From positions 1 through 33,011 of IMG/VR virus record IMGVR_UViG_3300048028_000012: DNA of 33,011 bases; one strand, 5' to 3'. Under the pieces are notes generated by a model, which had not been told where the DNA came from, ran no database searches, and saw nothing but the letters and a program-made list of their open reading frames with translations. Of this stretch, positions 12,938 through 19,781 are shown piece after piece. Origin of the DNA: a virus. Both the position numbers and the translations under genes were made by a program. The stretch's first letter is position 1. Each line of letters starts with the position of its first letter.

Positions 12938-12986
12938 ACAGAGGGTACGTAGGGATGTGACAAAAGGGGGGATTACAGGGGGGTTA

Positions 12987-13067
12987 TCTCTAGCGTAGAG
13001 AAGTTTTGATGTTACTTTTTCAAAAGTAACTGGTTTGCTACTTGTCCAACAAGTAGGTCTGAAAGAC
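12987..13067 (+). promoter_or_regulatory. Four tandem hairpins ahead of the terminase small-subunit gene
   Basis: TCTCTA-GCG-TAGAGA (12987-13001), GTTACTTT-TTCA-AAAGTAAC (13011-13030), CTACTTGT-CCA-ACAAGTAG (13038-13056) and GTCT-GAA-AGAC (13057-13067) stand in a row just upstream of the ribosome site. They could be the 3' end of the structured RNA, an attenuator, or recognition sites for terminase (cos/pac), which phages often place next to this gene. Confidence 0.55.
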
Positions 13068-13097
13068 ATTTATCTATGTGATATAGGAGGGATACAT

Positions 13098-13469
13098 ATG
13101 ATTGAGCAACGTAAGTTAACCAAGAGACAAACAGCATTAGTTGATACCATCGTAGCAAGTGGATGTACTGTGAAAGAAGCGTCGGTGCAGGCAGGATATG
13201 CAGATGGTGAATCAGGAAGAGTGACAGCCAGTAAGACTTTGAGACTGCCACATGTACAACAGTATATGATGCAACGTATAAGTGATAGTATAGGATTGAG
13301 TGCTACGACGGCATCGAATAGGATACTGACCCTAGCTAAAGGTGCGAAGAGTGAGTACGTTCAGCTAGAAGCGAGCAAGGACATACTCGATCGTGCAGGG
13401 TTCAAAGCACCAGACAAACACATGCATCTACATGCAGGGGAAATAAAAGTGCAGATAGATTTGACCTAG
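13098..13469 (+). CDS. terS: Terminase small subunit
   Basis: A 123-aa protein. The ATG at 13098 follows AGGAGG by 7 bases; the longer frame from 13035 runs through hairpins and is not used. It matches the Terminase_2 pattern: LTKRQTALVDTIVASGCTVK, EASVQAGYADG, then a basic region TASKTLRLPHVQQYM and a C-terminal LEASKDILDRAGFKAP. It recognises phage DNA and recruits the large subunit for packaging. It is the first rightward gene, immediately behind the structured non-coding region, and is flanked on both sides by G6 tracts that are rare elsewhere in this AT-rich genome. Confidence 0.88.
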   Translation: MIEQRKLTKRQTALVDTIVASGCTVKEASVQAGYADGESGRVTASKTLRLPHVQQYMMQRISDSIGLSATTASNRILTLAKGAKSEYVQLEASKDILDRAGFKAPDKHMHLHAGEIKVQIDLT

Positions 13470-13542
13470 GGGGGTGGGGGTAAAAAGTGCGAGGGGCGAC
13501 TCGACAACATCTCTACAACAAACATTATTTGCTCAAAAGGTT

Positions 13543-13555
13543 CGTTTGTGCATTG
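13543..13555 (+). promoter_or_regulatory. Copy 2 of the CGTTTGTGCATTG motif
   Basis: An exact copy of the 13-mer at 12925, 32 bases ahead of the ATG at 13588. If TTGTGC (13546-13551) acts as a -35, CATAAG (13569-13574) follows at 17 bases as a -10-like box. The short gap 13470-13587 holds nothing else except G-rich tracts. Confidence 0.6.
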
Positions 13556-13587
13556 AGCCATCAAACAACATAAGTGATAACTAAACT

Positions 13588-13884
13588 ATGGCAACACCGG
13601 CATGGACAAGAAAAGCAGGCAAGAATCCCAAGGGTGGATTAAACGCAAAGGGTCGTGCGTCTTATAAGAAAGGCACATTGAAAGCACCTGTTAAGAGTGG
13701 AGACAATCCAAGGCGTGCATCTTTCTTAGCGAGGATGGCAGGCAACAAAGGTCCTGACAGAGATTCCAAAGGTAAACCTACAAGGAAGTTATTATCCCTC
13801 AGAGCATGGGGTGCATCAAGTTCTAGTGATGCAAGAGCAAAGGCTAGGGCAATATCAAAACGAAATAAATCAAAGAAGGGATAA
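13588..13884 (+). CDS. Small basic phage protein (DUF6321-like)
   Basis: A 98-aa, very basic protein that begins MATPAWTRKAGKNPKGGLNA. It continues with KSGDNPRRASFLARMAGNKG and GKPTRKLLSLRAWGASSSSD. This is a highly conserved small protein in marine phages (DUF6321-like; the number is from memory). It is likely nucleic-acid binding and may be a minor virion or packaging-linked protein given its place beside terminase genes. It is preceded by a copy of the repeated GTTTGTGC motif and opens the cluster of tiny basic proteins. The ribosome site is weak. Confidence 0.75.
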   Translation: MATPAWTRKAGKNPKGGLNAKGRASYKKGTLKAPVKSGDNPRRASFLARMAGNKGPDRDSKGKPTRKLLSLRAWGASSSSDARAKARAISKRNKSKKG

Positions 13885-13888
13885 CATT

Positions 13889-14017
13889 ATGCCAATGGGT
13901 AAAGGTACATATGGTTCTACTAAAGGCAGGCCACCAAAGAAGAAAAGTTTATTAACTGGTAAGCAGAAGACATTGCCTGCTGCTTTACAGAAAAAGATTA
14001 TGAAGAAGAAGAAGTAA
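13889..14017 (+). CDS. Tiny lysine-rich protein
   Basis: A 42-aa protein starting at the ATG at 13889, which follows AAGGGAT; the longer frame from 13811 only overlaps the previous gene. It starts MPMGKGTYGSTKGRPPKKK and ends KKIMKKKK; nearly a third of its residues are lysine. Similar 'MPMGKGTYGS..GRPPKK' peptides recur in marine phages near terminase genes. It is probably a DNA-binding or virion peptide. The stop overlaps the next start (TAATG). Confidence 0.7.
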   Translation: MPMGKGTYGSTKGRPPKKKSLLTGKQKTLPAALQKKIMKKKK

Positions 14018-14184
14018 TGGCAGTCAACGAGGCAGGCAACTATACCAAACCTACTATGAGGAAAGCTATCTTCCGTAGGATCAAGGCAGGTGGCAAGGGT
14101 GGTAGACCCGGGCAATGGTCTGCACGAAAAGCACAGATGCTTGCCAAACAATATAAATCAAAGGGTGGGGGTTATACTTCCTGA
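14017..14184 (+). CDS. Small basic protein with GRPGQWSARKAQ motif
   Basis: A 55-aa protein, overlapped on both sides by neighbouring start and stop codons (TAATG before, TGATG after). It contains YTKPTMRKAIFRRIKAGGKG followed by GRPGQWSARKAQMLAKQY and ends KGGGYTS. The 'K.g.kGG.pGqWSarKAQ.lA..Y...gGgY' motif is strongly conserved among small marine-phage proteins. Function is unknown; the charge and place suggest it binds DNA or takes part in head assembly. Confidence 0.7.
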   Translation: MAVNEAGNYTKPTMRKAIFRRIKAGGKGGRPGQWSARKAQMLAKQYKSKGGGYTS

Positions 14185-14312
14185 TGGACTGGATAACAGC
14201 AGACCTAGTCACAGTTTTACATGAGATGTCTTGGTTTGATGGAATCAGTTATATTTTTTTAGGTTTAGGTGTTTATGCAACTGTTAAATGGATTAATAAC
14301 AAATGGCGTTAA
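14184..14312 (+). CDS. Tiny membrane protein
   Basis: A 42-aa frame starting at the ATG that overlaps the previous stop (TGATG) and ending inside the next gene. It has one probable membrane span (about 22-36: ISYIFLGLGVYATVKW) with a basic end (NNKWR). The tight overlaps on both sides support a real gene. It is odd to find a membrane peptide among the basic proteins; a role at the cell membrane during infection is possible but unproven. Confidence 0.55.
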   Translation: MDWITADLVTVLHEMSWFDGISYIFLGLGVYATVKWINNKWR

Positions 14313-14563
14313 AGAAAACACAGAGGTCACTGCGTGCTTGGACTAAACAAAAATGGCGAACCAAAAGTGGTAAACCTAGTACACAAGGGAGTAAAGCAAC
14401 AGGCGAACGTTATCTACCTGAGAAAGCAATTAAAGCTTTATCGGACTCTGAATACAAATCCACTACGGCTGCTAAACGCAGAGCAGTTAGAAGAAATAAA
14501 CAAGTATCTAAACAGCCCAAAAAGATTGCAGGCAAAACGAGAAGCTTTCGCTCTTACACATAG
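14303..14563 (+). CDS. Small basic phage protein (DUF5872-like)
   Basis: An 86-aa basic protein: SLRAWTKQKWRTKSGKPS at the N-terminus, then GERYLPEKAIKALSDSEY, a Lys/Arg-rich stretch and KQPKKIAGKTRSFRSYT. This 'W.kqkWRTkSGkpS ... tgeRYLP..ai..L' pattern is a conserved phage family of unknown role (DUF5872-like; the number is from memory). It is the fifth of five tightly packed small genes. A second frame at 14334-14579 is its shadow. Confidence 0.75.
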   Translation: MALKKTQRSLRAWTKQKWRTKSGKPSTQGSKATGERYLPEKAIKALSDSEYKSTTAAKRRAVRRNKQVSKQPKKIAGKTRSFRSYT

Positions 14564-14571
14564 GATGAACA

Positions 14572-14694
14572 ATGATTAATATTTACTTTGAAACTTTTAG
14601 ATTTTTTAATAAGATAAGCAATTATTTTTATAACAAGTACTGCCGTTGTTTGCAGAAGAAACAGATTGATAATATAACACGAGTTGTTAAATGA
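14572..14694 (+). CDS. Tiny hypothetical protein
   Basis: A 40-aa frame with AGGA 6 bases ahead of the ATG. It begins MINIYFETFRFFNKISNYFY, rich in aromatic residues, and ends in a basic helix. The stop overlaps the next ATG (ATGA), which supports translation as part of the operon. Similar aromatic-basic peptides occur before terminase genes in marine phages. Function unknown. Confidence 0.5.
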   Translation: MINIYFETFRFFNKISNYFYNKYCRCLQKKQIDNITRVVK

Positions 14695-14882
14695 GACTTC
14701 ATAAGATTAACAAAGAAGACAGAGACATACTTCGTATTGTAGTTAAGCAAGTACACTTTAAACATTATCCCGAACAGTTCTGCACTGATTATGAAGCAGA
14801 CAAAATGATTGCAGCAATAGCACCTGATGTTATTGAAAGACTAACTAAAGTCGGCAAGGATATGAGAGTTGACCAACTTTAA
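14691..14882 (+). CDS. Small hypothetical protein upstream of terminase
   Basis: A 63-aa protein overlapping the previous stop by ATGA and running 14 bases into the terminase gene. It is helical (INKEDRDILRIVVKQVHFKH, then MIAAIAPDVIERLTKVG) with no recognised domain. It has no ribosome site of its own and probably depends on coupled translation. Position suggests a link to packaging, but nothing in the sequence shows it. Confidence 0.6.
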   Translation: MRLHKINKEDRDILRIVVKQVHFKHYPEQFCTDYEADKMIAAIAPDVIERLTKVGKDMRVDQL

Positions 14883-16389
14883 ATACAAACCTGATGGAGA
14901 AGTATGTAAGTCTTTTTTAAAGGATGAAACTTTCTTCAGAGGATTAAGAGGGCCAGTTGGCTCAGGTAAATCAGTAGCTTGCTGTGTAGAAGTATTCAGA
15001 CGAGCCTTAATGCAGGAGAAATCACCAGATGGCAAACGCAAAAGTAGGTGGGCGATTATCAGAAACACCAATCCTCAGCTTCGTACTACCACGATTAAAA
15101 CTTGGTTGGACTGGTTTCCGGAAGACGATTGGGGTAGGTTCTCTTGGTCAGTTCCATATACGCACAAAATATCCAAGAGTGATCTGGAGTTGGAGGTTAT
15201 ATTCCTTGCACTCGACAGACCTGAAGACGTTAAGAAACTCCTCTCGTTAGAATTAACTGGCATATGGATTAACGAGGCTAGGGAAATACCTAAGTCAATT
15301 ATTGATGCATGTACTATGCGTGTTGGTAGATACCCATCTATGAGAGATGGAGGTCCGACTTGGACTGGAGTTATTGCAGATACGAACGCTCCTGAGGAAG
15401 ATCATTGGTGGCCAATCATGGCAGGCGAAGTTCCTATACCTGATCATATAAGTTCTGAAGAATCTAGGATGCTTGTTAAGCCTGACAACTGGAAGTTCTA
15501 TACTCAACCCTCAGCTATGTTAGAAGATAAAGATGAAGAGGGATTGATAGTAAAGTATAATCCTAATCCTGTAGCTGAAAACAAAAAACATATGATGGGC
15601 AGTTACTATCCTAACTTGATACAAGGTAAGACTAAGAGTTGGATAGATGTATATGTAATGAACAGACTAGGTCATATCCAAGATGGTAAGCCTGTGTATA
15701 ATATGTTTAGAACAGATGTTCATGTTGCAAACGAAGAGATACCCGTCGCAGATGGTATGCCTTTATTTATTGGATTAGATTTTGGCTTGACCCCTGCTGC
15801 AGTCTTTGGACAAAAGGTAAGAGGTCGTTGGCTTTTACTTCAAGAGATTGTAGCCTTTGATATGGGTATAGTTAGATTTGCTGAGTTACTTAGACAAGAG
15901 ATAGCAATGCGTTATGCTAACTGTGAAGTTAATATATTTGGTGATCCTGCAGGTGACTTTAGAGCACAGACTGATGAGAGTACTCCATTCCAAATACTTA
16001 GAGGTGCAGGTCTAAAAGCTAGACCTACTCATAGTAATGACGTATCTCTTAGACTTGAATCTGTATCTGGGCCATTGCAACGTATGGTTGATGGGCAGTC
16101 AGGTGTACTTATAGATTACAGGTGTAAAGAATTAATCAAAGGGTTTGAGGGTGGCTATCACTATAGACGTATGCAAGTATCAGGTGAACGTTATGAAGAC
16201 AAACCTGCTAAGGATAGATTCTCACATATACATGACGCACTACAATATTTAATGCTAGGCTCAGGTGAGGGCAGACAAGTGATGGGTCAGTTTAAAACTG
16301 TCAGTGCATTCAATGCACGCACAGACTTTGATGTATTTACTAGACAACCTAAGCAACAAAGACGACAAGGACTATGGTCAAGAATGTAA
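14869..16389 (+). CDS. terL: Terminase large subunit (packaging ATPase and nuclease)
   Basis: A 506-aa protein with a TTG start; AAGGA lies 8 bases ahead and the next ATG is far inside. The ATPase domain has Walker A GPVGSGKS (28-35) and a Walker B-like GIWINEAREI with the catalytic Glu136. The RNase-H-like nuclease domain has Asp304 in GLDFGL, Asp359 in FGDPAGD and Asp456 in HIHDAL. It pumps DNA into the prohead and cuts concatemers. Its length and the 'R.pVGSGKS' form match the T7-like/Terminase_6 group of marine podoviruses. It is followed by copy 3 of the GTTTGTGC motif, so transcription is probably boosted again after it. Confidence 0.95.
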   Translation: MTNFKYKPDGEVCKSFLKDETFFRGLRGPVGSGKSVACCVEVFRRALMQEKSPDGKRKSRWAIIRNTNPQLRTTTIKTWLDWFPEDDWGRFSWSVPYTHKISKSDLELEVIFLALDRPEDVKKLLSLELTGIWINEAREIPKSIIDACTMRVGRYPSMRDGGPTWTGVIADTNAPEEDHWWPIMAGEVPIPDHISSEESRMLVKPDNWKFYTQPSAMLEDKDEEGLIVKYNPNPVAENKKHMMGSYYPNLIQGKTKSWIDVYVMNRLGHIQDGKPVYNMFRTDVHVANEEIPVADGMPLFIGLDFGLTPAAVFGQKVRGRWLLLQEIVAFDMGIVRFAELLRQEIAMRYANCEVNIFGDPAGDFRAQTDESTPFQILRGAGLKARPTHSNDVSLRLESVSGPLQRMVDGQSGVLIDYRCKELIKGFEGGYHYRRMQVSGERYEDKPAKDRFSHIHDALQYLMLGSGEGRQVMGQFKTVSAFNARTDFDVFTRQPKQQRRQGLWSRM

Positions 16390-16402
16390 CGTTTGTGCGT
16401 TG
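16390..16402 (+). promoter_or_regulatory. Copy 3 of the repeated motif (CGTTTGTGCGTTG)
   Basis: It begins directly after the terminase stop, 46 bases ahead of the next ATG. TTGTGC (16393-16398) is followed at 18 bases by TATAGT (16417-16422), the best -10 match of the five copies. This supports a promoter role. Confidence 0.65.
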
Positions 16403-16448
16403 CGTTATATTAATGTTATAGTTATGGCTAAAAGAAAAGGAGTTATAT

Positions 16449-16667
16449 ATGTGTCTTCCAAGTAGGTCACCAAGAACACCTGCACCCGATCCTGAGTTAG
16501 AAAAGGAACGTGAGTCTGAGAAAGCTAAAGAGCAAGTAAAGACTTCAGAAATGAAGCAGGAAGCATTAGAAGAAACTGTCTCAAGAAAACGTAAGGGTAC
16601 TGGTAGACGATCATTACTAACTGGCTCAGGTGGTGGTGTAGGATTTTACAATAGGTACGATTCCTAA
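16449..16667 (+). CDS. Small conserved protein between terminase and portal
   Basis: A 72-aa protein with AAGGAG 6 bases ahead of the ATG. A proline-rich start (PSRSPRTPAPDP) is followed by a highly charged helix (about 18-48) and the conserved C-terminal phrase GRRSLLTGSGGGVGFYNRYD. Proteins ending in 'rRSLLt...gg.GfyN.y' regularly sit between terminase and portal genes of T7-like marine podoviruses. It may be a minor head or connector component. The stop overlaps the portal start (TAATG). Confidence 0.7.
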   Translation: MCLPSRSPRTPAPDPELEKERESEKAKEQVKTSEMKQEALEETVSRKRKGTGRRSLLTGSGGGVGFYNRYDS

Positions 16668-18217
16668 TGATTGATTTAGCTCAAAGCTATATGGCCAAAT
16701 ATGAAAAGGCCAAAACAATTAGACGTGAGTTTGAAGAACTCTACGATGAAATCTTTGAGTACTGCCTCCCACAAAGACAAGGGTTTAAGAATTATACTCC
16801 CGGTCAAAGACGTGATGATCGAATCTTTGATGAGACAGCCGTCGTTGGTGTGCAAGAGTTTGCATCAAGACTACAGTCAGGATTAGTTCCTAACTTTGCT
16901 AGATGGGCAGACTTTGTTGCAGGCAGTGAAGTGCCCGAAGAAGAAGCTGATGAGATTAATAACAAGTTAGATAAAGTAACTGAGTATATATTTGAAATAC
17001 TACAGACATCAAACTTTGCTCAAGAGATACATGAATGTTTTATAGACCTTGCTTTAGGTACGGCAGTGCTTGCTGTTACTGAGGGTGATGCTTTGAATCC
17101 TATACGTTTTCATTCTATTCCATTACCACATGTTGTATTAGATGTTGGGCCTGATGGTAGGATAGATCATGTATATAGAGAAAGAGAATTAAAGTTTGAA
17201 GACTTACCTGTGGCATATCCACGTGGTACATTTTCAACTAAGACATTAGAAAAGATACAAAAGTATCCTGATAGTAAATGTAAAATACTAGAAGTATCCT
17301 GTAAGCTATACGATAAACCAAACGAAGAACGATACAGTTATATGGTTATTGAGTGTGGTGATAAACAATTAATACTACAGGAAGAATACTCAGGCGTAGG
17401 TTCTAATCCTTTTATTGCATTTCGTTGGAGTAAAGCCTCTGGTGAAATTTATGGAAGAGGTCCTGCCGTCAATGCGTTAAGTGCTATTAAGTCTGCTAAC
17501 CTTACAATAGAATTAGTTCTTGAGAATGCACAGATGGCTATATCAGGCATCTATCAGATGGATGATGATGGAGTTATTAACGTAGATACAATTAACTTAG
17601 TGCCGGGAACTGTAATACCTAAAGCACCAAACTCCCAAGGACTACAGCCAATAAGAGCAGCAGGTAACTTTGATGTTGCTAATCTAGTTCTTAATGATAT
17701 GCGTAACAATATTAAACGAGCATTGTATAATGACATGCTTGGCGATCCGAACAAAACACCTGCATCAGCTACTGAGGTAGCAGAACGTATGGCTGATTTA
17801 TCTAGGAAGATTGGTTCTGCATTTGGCAGACTACAAGCAGAGATGGTTCAGCCTGTTCTTCAACGTGTGGTTTATCTTTTATCAAAGCAAGGTAGGATAG
17901 AAATACCTACTGTTAATGGTAGAGAAGTAAAGATAAAAAGTGTTTCCCCTCTGGCACAGGCACAATCTAACCAAGACATTGTTTCCCTAGATAGGTTTCT
18001 TGAAATGGTCGCAGGCCGTTTCGGTCCAGAGGTAGTTAATCTCCTTGTCTCCTCAGAGGAAACTGCTATCTATCTAGCCAAGAAATTTGGTGTGCCAGAC
18101 CATTTGATTCGTGATGTAGGTGAGCGTCAGCAGATGGTACAGATGGCACAACAGATGCAACAACAAACAGGAATAGACCCGAATGCAAACCCAAACATCC
18201 AAGCACTTGGGGGTTGA
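16667..18217 (+). CDS. Portal (head-tail connector) protein
   Basis: A 516-aa protein of the T7 gp8-type portal family, which forms the twelve-subunit ring at the capsid vertex used for packaging and tail attachment. The N-terminal FEELYDEIFEYCLPQRQGF, the FDETAVVGVQEFASRLQSGL segment and the later RALYNDMLGDPNKTPASATE and EVAERMADL are typical. The C-terminal region is helical and Gln-rich (QMVQMAQQMQQQTG). Length is close to T7 gp8 (about 535 aa). It is followed directly by a Bbp19-like gene and the scaffold, the standard head-gene order. Confidence 0.93.
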   Translation: MIDLAQSYMAKYEKAKTIRREFEELYDEIFEYCLPQRQGFKNYTPGQRRDDRIFDETAVVGVQEFASRLQSGLVPNFARWADFVAGSEVPEEEADEINNKLDKVTEYIFEILQTSNFAQEIHECFIDLALGTAVLAVTEGDALNPIRFHSIPLPHVVLDVGPDGRIDHVYRERELKFEDLPVAYPRGTFSTKTLEKIQKYPDSKCKILEVSCKLYDKPNEERYSYMVIECGDKQLILQEEYSGVGSNPFIAFRWSKASGEIYGRGPAVNALSAIKSANLTIELVLENAQMAISGIYQMDDDGVINVDTINLVPGTVIPKAPNSQGLQPIRAAGNFDVANLVLNDMRNNIKRALYNDMLGDPNKTPASATEVAERMADLSRKIGSAFGRLQAEMVQPVLQRVVYLLSKQGRIEIPTVNGREVKIKSVSPLAQAQSNQDIVSLDRFLEMVAGRFGPEVVNLLVSSEETAIYLAKKFGVPDHLIRDVGERQQMVQMAQQMQQQTGIDPNANPNIQALGG

Positions 18218-18473
18218 TGGATACCCTCGTTCAAAAGAACAAGACGAAAAGATTTCTCAAGATTTAGCCAGTACCTTTAACTCCCCCAGTGGTCTGGCTA
18301 CTTTACAATATCTAAAGTCCATAACCATAGAAGCAATAACTGGAGCAAACATATCTGCTGAAGAGTTAAGGCATCTTGAAGGACAAAGATACTTAGTGGC
18401 ATTAATTGCCAAACGTGTTCAACATGCAGAGAGGATAAATCATGGAAGAAACATTACTACAAACACAAAGTGA
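18183..18473 (+). CDS. Small head-region protein (Bbp19-like)
   Basis: A 96-aa protein overlapping the end of the portal gene by 35 bases and the start of the scaffold gene by 32. No start codon exists in this frame after the portal stop, so the ATG at 18183 (AGGA about 10 bases ahead) is used. Residues 25-75 (LASTFNSPSGLATLQYLK, then SAEELRHLEGQRYLVALI) match the short Bbp19-type phage domain: 'F.s..G...l..L' followed by 'eGqr.lv..i'. Such proteins are common directly after portal genes; their role is unknown. Confidence 0.65.
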   Translation: MQTQTSKHLGVDGYPRSKEQDEKISQDLASTFNSPSGLATLQYLKSITIEAITGANISAEELRHLEGQRYLVALIAKRVQHAERINHGRNITTNTK

Positions 18474-19188
18474 AGCACCTGCTGAAGCAACAGCAGAAAC
18501 ACCTGCAGTAGAAACTGCACCTACAGAAGTTGCTAGACCTGAATGGTTACCTGAAAAGTTTAGTGACCCTGCTGATATGGCAAAAGCATATGGCGAACTA
18601 GAGGGCAAGCTAGGTAAAGGTGAAGAAGAATTACGTACTAAGCTTATGGAAGAAATGGAAACAGAAGCTTTTGCAGAACGACCTGCGTCAGTAGGTGAGT
18701 ATGTATTACCAGAATCTATAGATGAATCTGAGGCTGTAGATAATGAGTTACTTAACTGGTGGTCTAACTATTCATGGGAGAATGGATTAAGCCAAACAGA
18801 ATTTGCTGAGGGCATTGAAAAGTACGCTAATGCAGTAGGTGGTCAACAGGTTGATCTTGAATCTGTATCAAAAGAATTAGGAGATAACGCAAAAGCTAGA
18901 GTAGAAGCCGTTCAGTTATGGATGAATAAGTTCTTTCCTGATCCTGCTATGCAAGAAGCAGTAGCTACATTAGGTTCAAGTTCTGCAGGTATCAAAGCAT
19001 TGGAACATGTTATCGAACAAACAAAAGGAAGCACTGTATCTCCTACTGGTGTGCCTGCAGGTCAAGTAAGTCAAGCTGATGTTGAAGCTAAGATGAAAGA
19101 CCCAAGATACTGGCAACAGGGTAGACGTGATGAAGCATTTGTTAGGGAGGTAAACAGTGACTGGCAGAGACTTCACGGGGGTAGGTAA
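18442..19188 (+). CDS. Capsid scaffolding protein
   Basis: A 248-aa very acidic protein with AGAGGA ahead of the ATG. The N-terminal third is Glu/Ala/Pro/Thr-rich and unstructured. PEWLPEKFSDPADMAKAYGE follows, the conserved entry of T7 gp9-type scaffolds, then helical segments and a C-terminal YWQQGRRDEAFVREVNSDW helix that should contact the major capsid protein. It guides prohead assembly and is then lost. The position between portal and capsid genes agrees. Length is somewhat below T7 gp9 (about 300 aa). Confidence 0.88.
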   Translation: MEETLLQTQSEAPAEATAETPAVETAPTEVARPEWLPEKFSDPADMAKAYGELEGKLGKGEEELRTKLMEEMETEAFAERPASVGEYVLPESIDESEAVDNELLNWWSNYSWENGLSQTEFAEGIEKYANAVGGQQVDLESVSKELGDNAKARVEAVQLWMNKFFPDPAMQEAVATLGSSSAGIKALEHVIEQTKGSTVSPTGVPAGQVSQADVEAKMKDPRYWQQGRRDEAFVREVNSDWQRLHGGR

Positions 19189-19690
19189 GTATGGCGATGC
19201 CTTTATTGTAAAGTCAAGACCAAGTCATGCTGAAAGACTACAAAGTAATTTAAGATCAACAGATGTAAGAGAGTGTGTGGTTGCAGGCGTGAATCCTTGG
19301 CGTGCATTAATGCAACCATTTCAAGAGGATACGGCTGAAACTTATACTGCTTTGTTAAACGACGAACCTGTTATGATGTTTGGTGTAGTTAAACAACATG
19401 ATCTTGTTGGTAGGATATGGATGCTTTGTAGTAAGGAGGTAGAAAAATATCCAAAAACATTTATGAAATTTTCTCCATCTATAGTTGAGTACTTCCAAAG
19501 TCAATATTATATATTAGAAAATGTATGTCCTGTAGAACATTACAAGACTCTTTCATGGCTTGGCTACCTTGGGTTTGACATACTTCCTGATATAATAATG
19601 CAAAATGGTTTTAAGGTAGTTAGATTTGTGCGTTGTCAGAATAATTATTATATGCCATCCATTGATGATACACGGCCTGTAATAAGCTGA
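19157..19690 (+). CDS. T7 gp13-like / GNAT-like internal protein
   Basis: A 177-aa protein with a GTG start; GGGAGG lies 6 bases ahead, a very strong site, and the gene overlaps the scaffold by 32 bases. The sequence has the Phage_Gp13/DUF2833 pattern, related to the GNAT acetyltransferase fold: RECVVAGVNPWRAL, then PVMMFGVVKQHDLVGRIWML, FMKFSPSIVEYFQ and YKTLSWLGYLGFDI. T7 gp13 is needed for assembly of the internal core. Acetyltransferase activity should not be assumed. A copy of the repeated GTTTGTGC-type motif lies within its 3' end. Confidence 0.75.
   Translation: MTGRDFTGVGKYGDAFIVKSRPSHAERLQSNLRSTDVRECVVAGVNPWRALMQPFQEDTAETYTALLNDEPVMMFGVVKQHDLVGRIWMLCSKEVEKYPKTFMKFSPSIVEYFQSQYYILENVCPVEHYKTLSWLGYLGFDILPDIIMQNGFKVVRFVRCQNNYYMPSIDDTRPVIS
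19623..19635 (+). promoter_or_regulatory. Copy 4 of the repeated motif (GATTTGTGCGTTG)
   Basis: It lies inside the end of the gp13-like gene, about 150 bases ahead of the major capsid gene. TTGTGC (19626-19631) is followed at 17 bases by TATATG (19649-19654). A promoter just ahead of the most highly needed protein is sensible. Confidence 0.5.
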
Positions 19691-19781
19691 TGGCCCTAAC
19701 GGATAACCAGTTGAAGCAAAGAGCAGATAACCGAGAGCAACTTAAACAACAATCTGCTATATGCAGGGAAAGGACTACATA

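Larger units (their letters stand above)
12104..13097. other. 1-kb non-coding divergent region, dense in inverted repeats
   Basis: The only long gene-free stretch in the genome. Short open frames here lack ribosome sites and family features. At least a dozen perfect or near-perfect stems are present, many nested over 60-120 bases; the clearest are listed as separate entries. One more is CCAATAAATGT paired with ACATTTATTTGG (12260-12270 with 12275-12286; one bulge). AAGCAA/TTGCTT is at 12503-12520. The region separates the leftward early and rightward late blocks, so it must also contain promoters and may contain the replication origin or packaging site. On the - strand, TTGACA with TATCTT at 17 bases (12833-12838, 12810-12815) is a possible leftward promoter. 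Confidence 0.75.

Noticed and set aside
12366-13069. Open frames on the - strand in the non-coding region (65, 71 and 129 codons)
   Set aside because: They lack ribosome sites, show no protein-family pattern, and follow hairpin arms; best seen as chance frames over structured sequence.
14334-14579. 81-codon + strand frame overlapping the DUF5872-like gene
   Set aside because: The frame at 14303-14563 carries the conserved motifs; this one does not.
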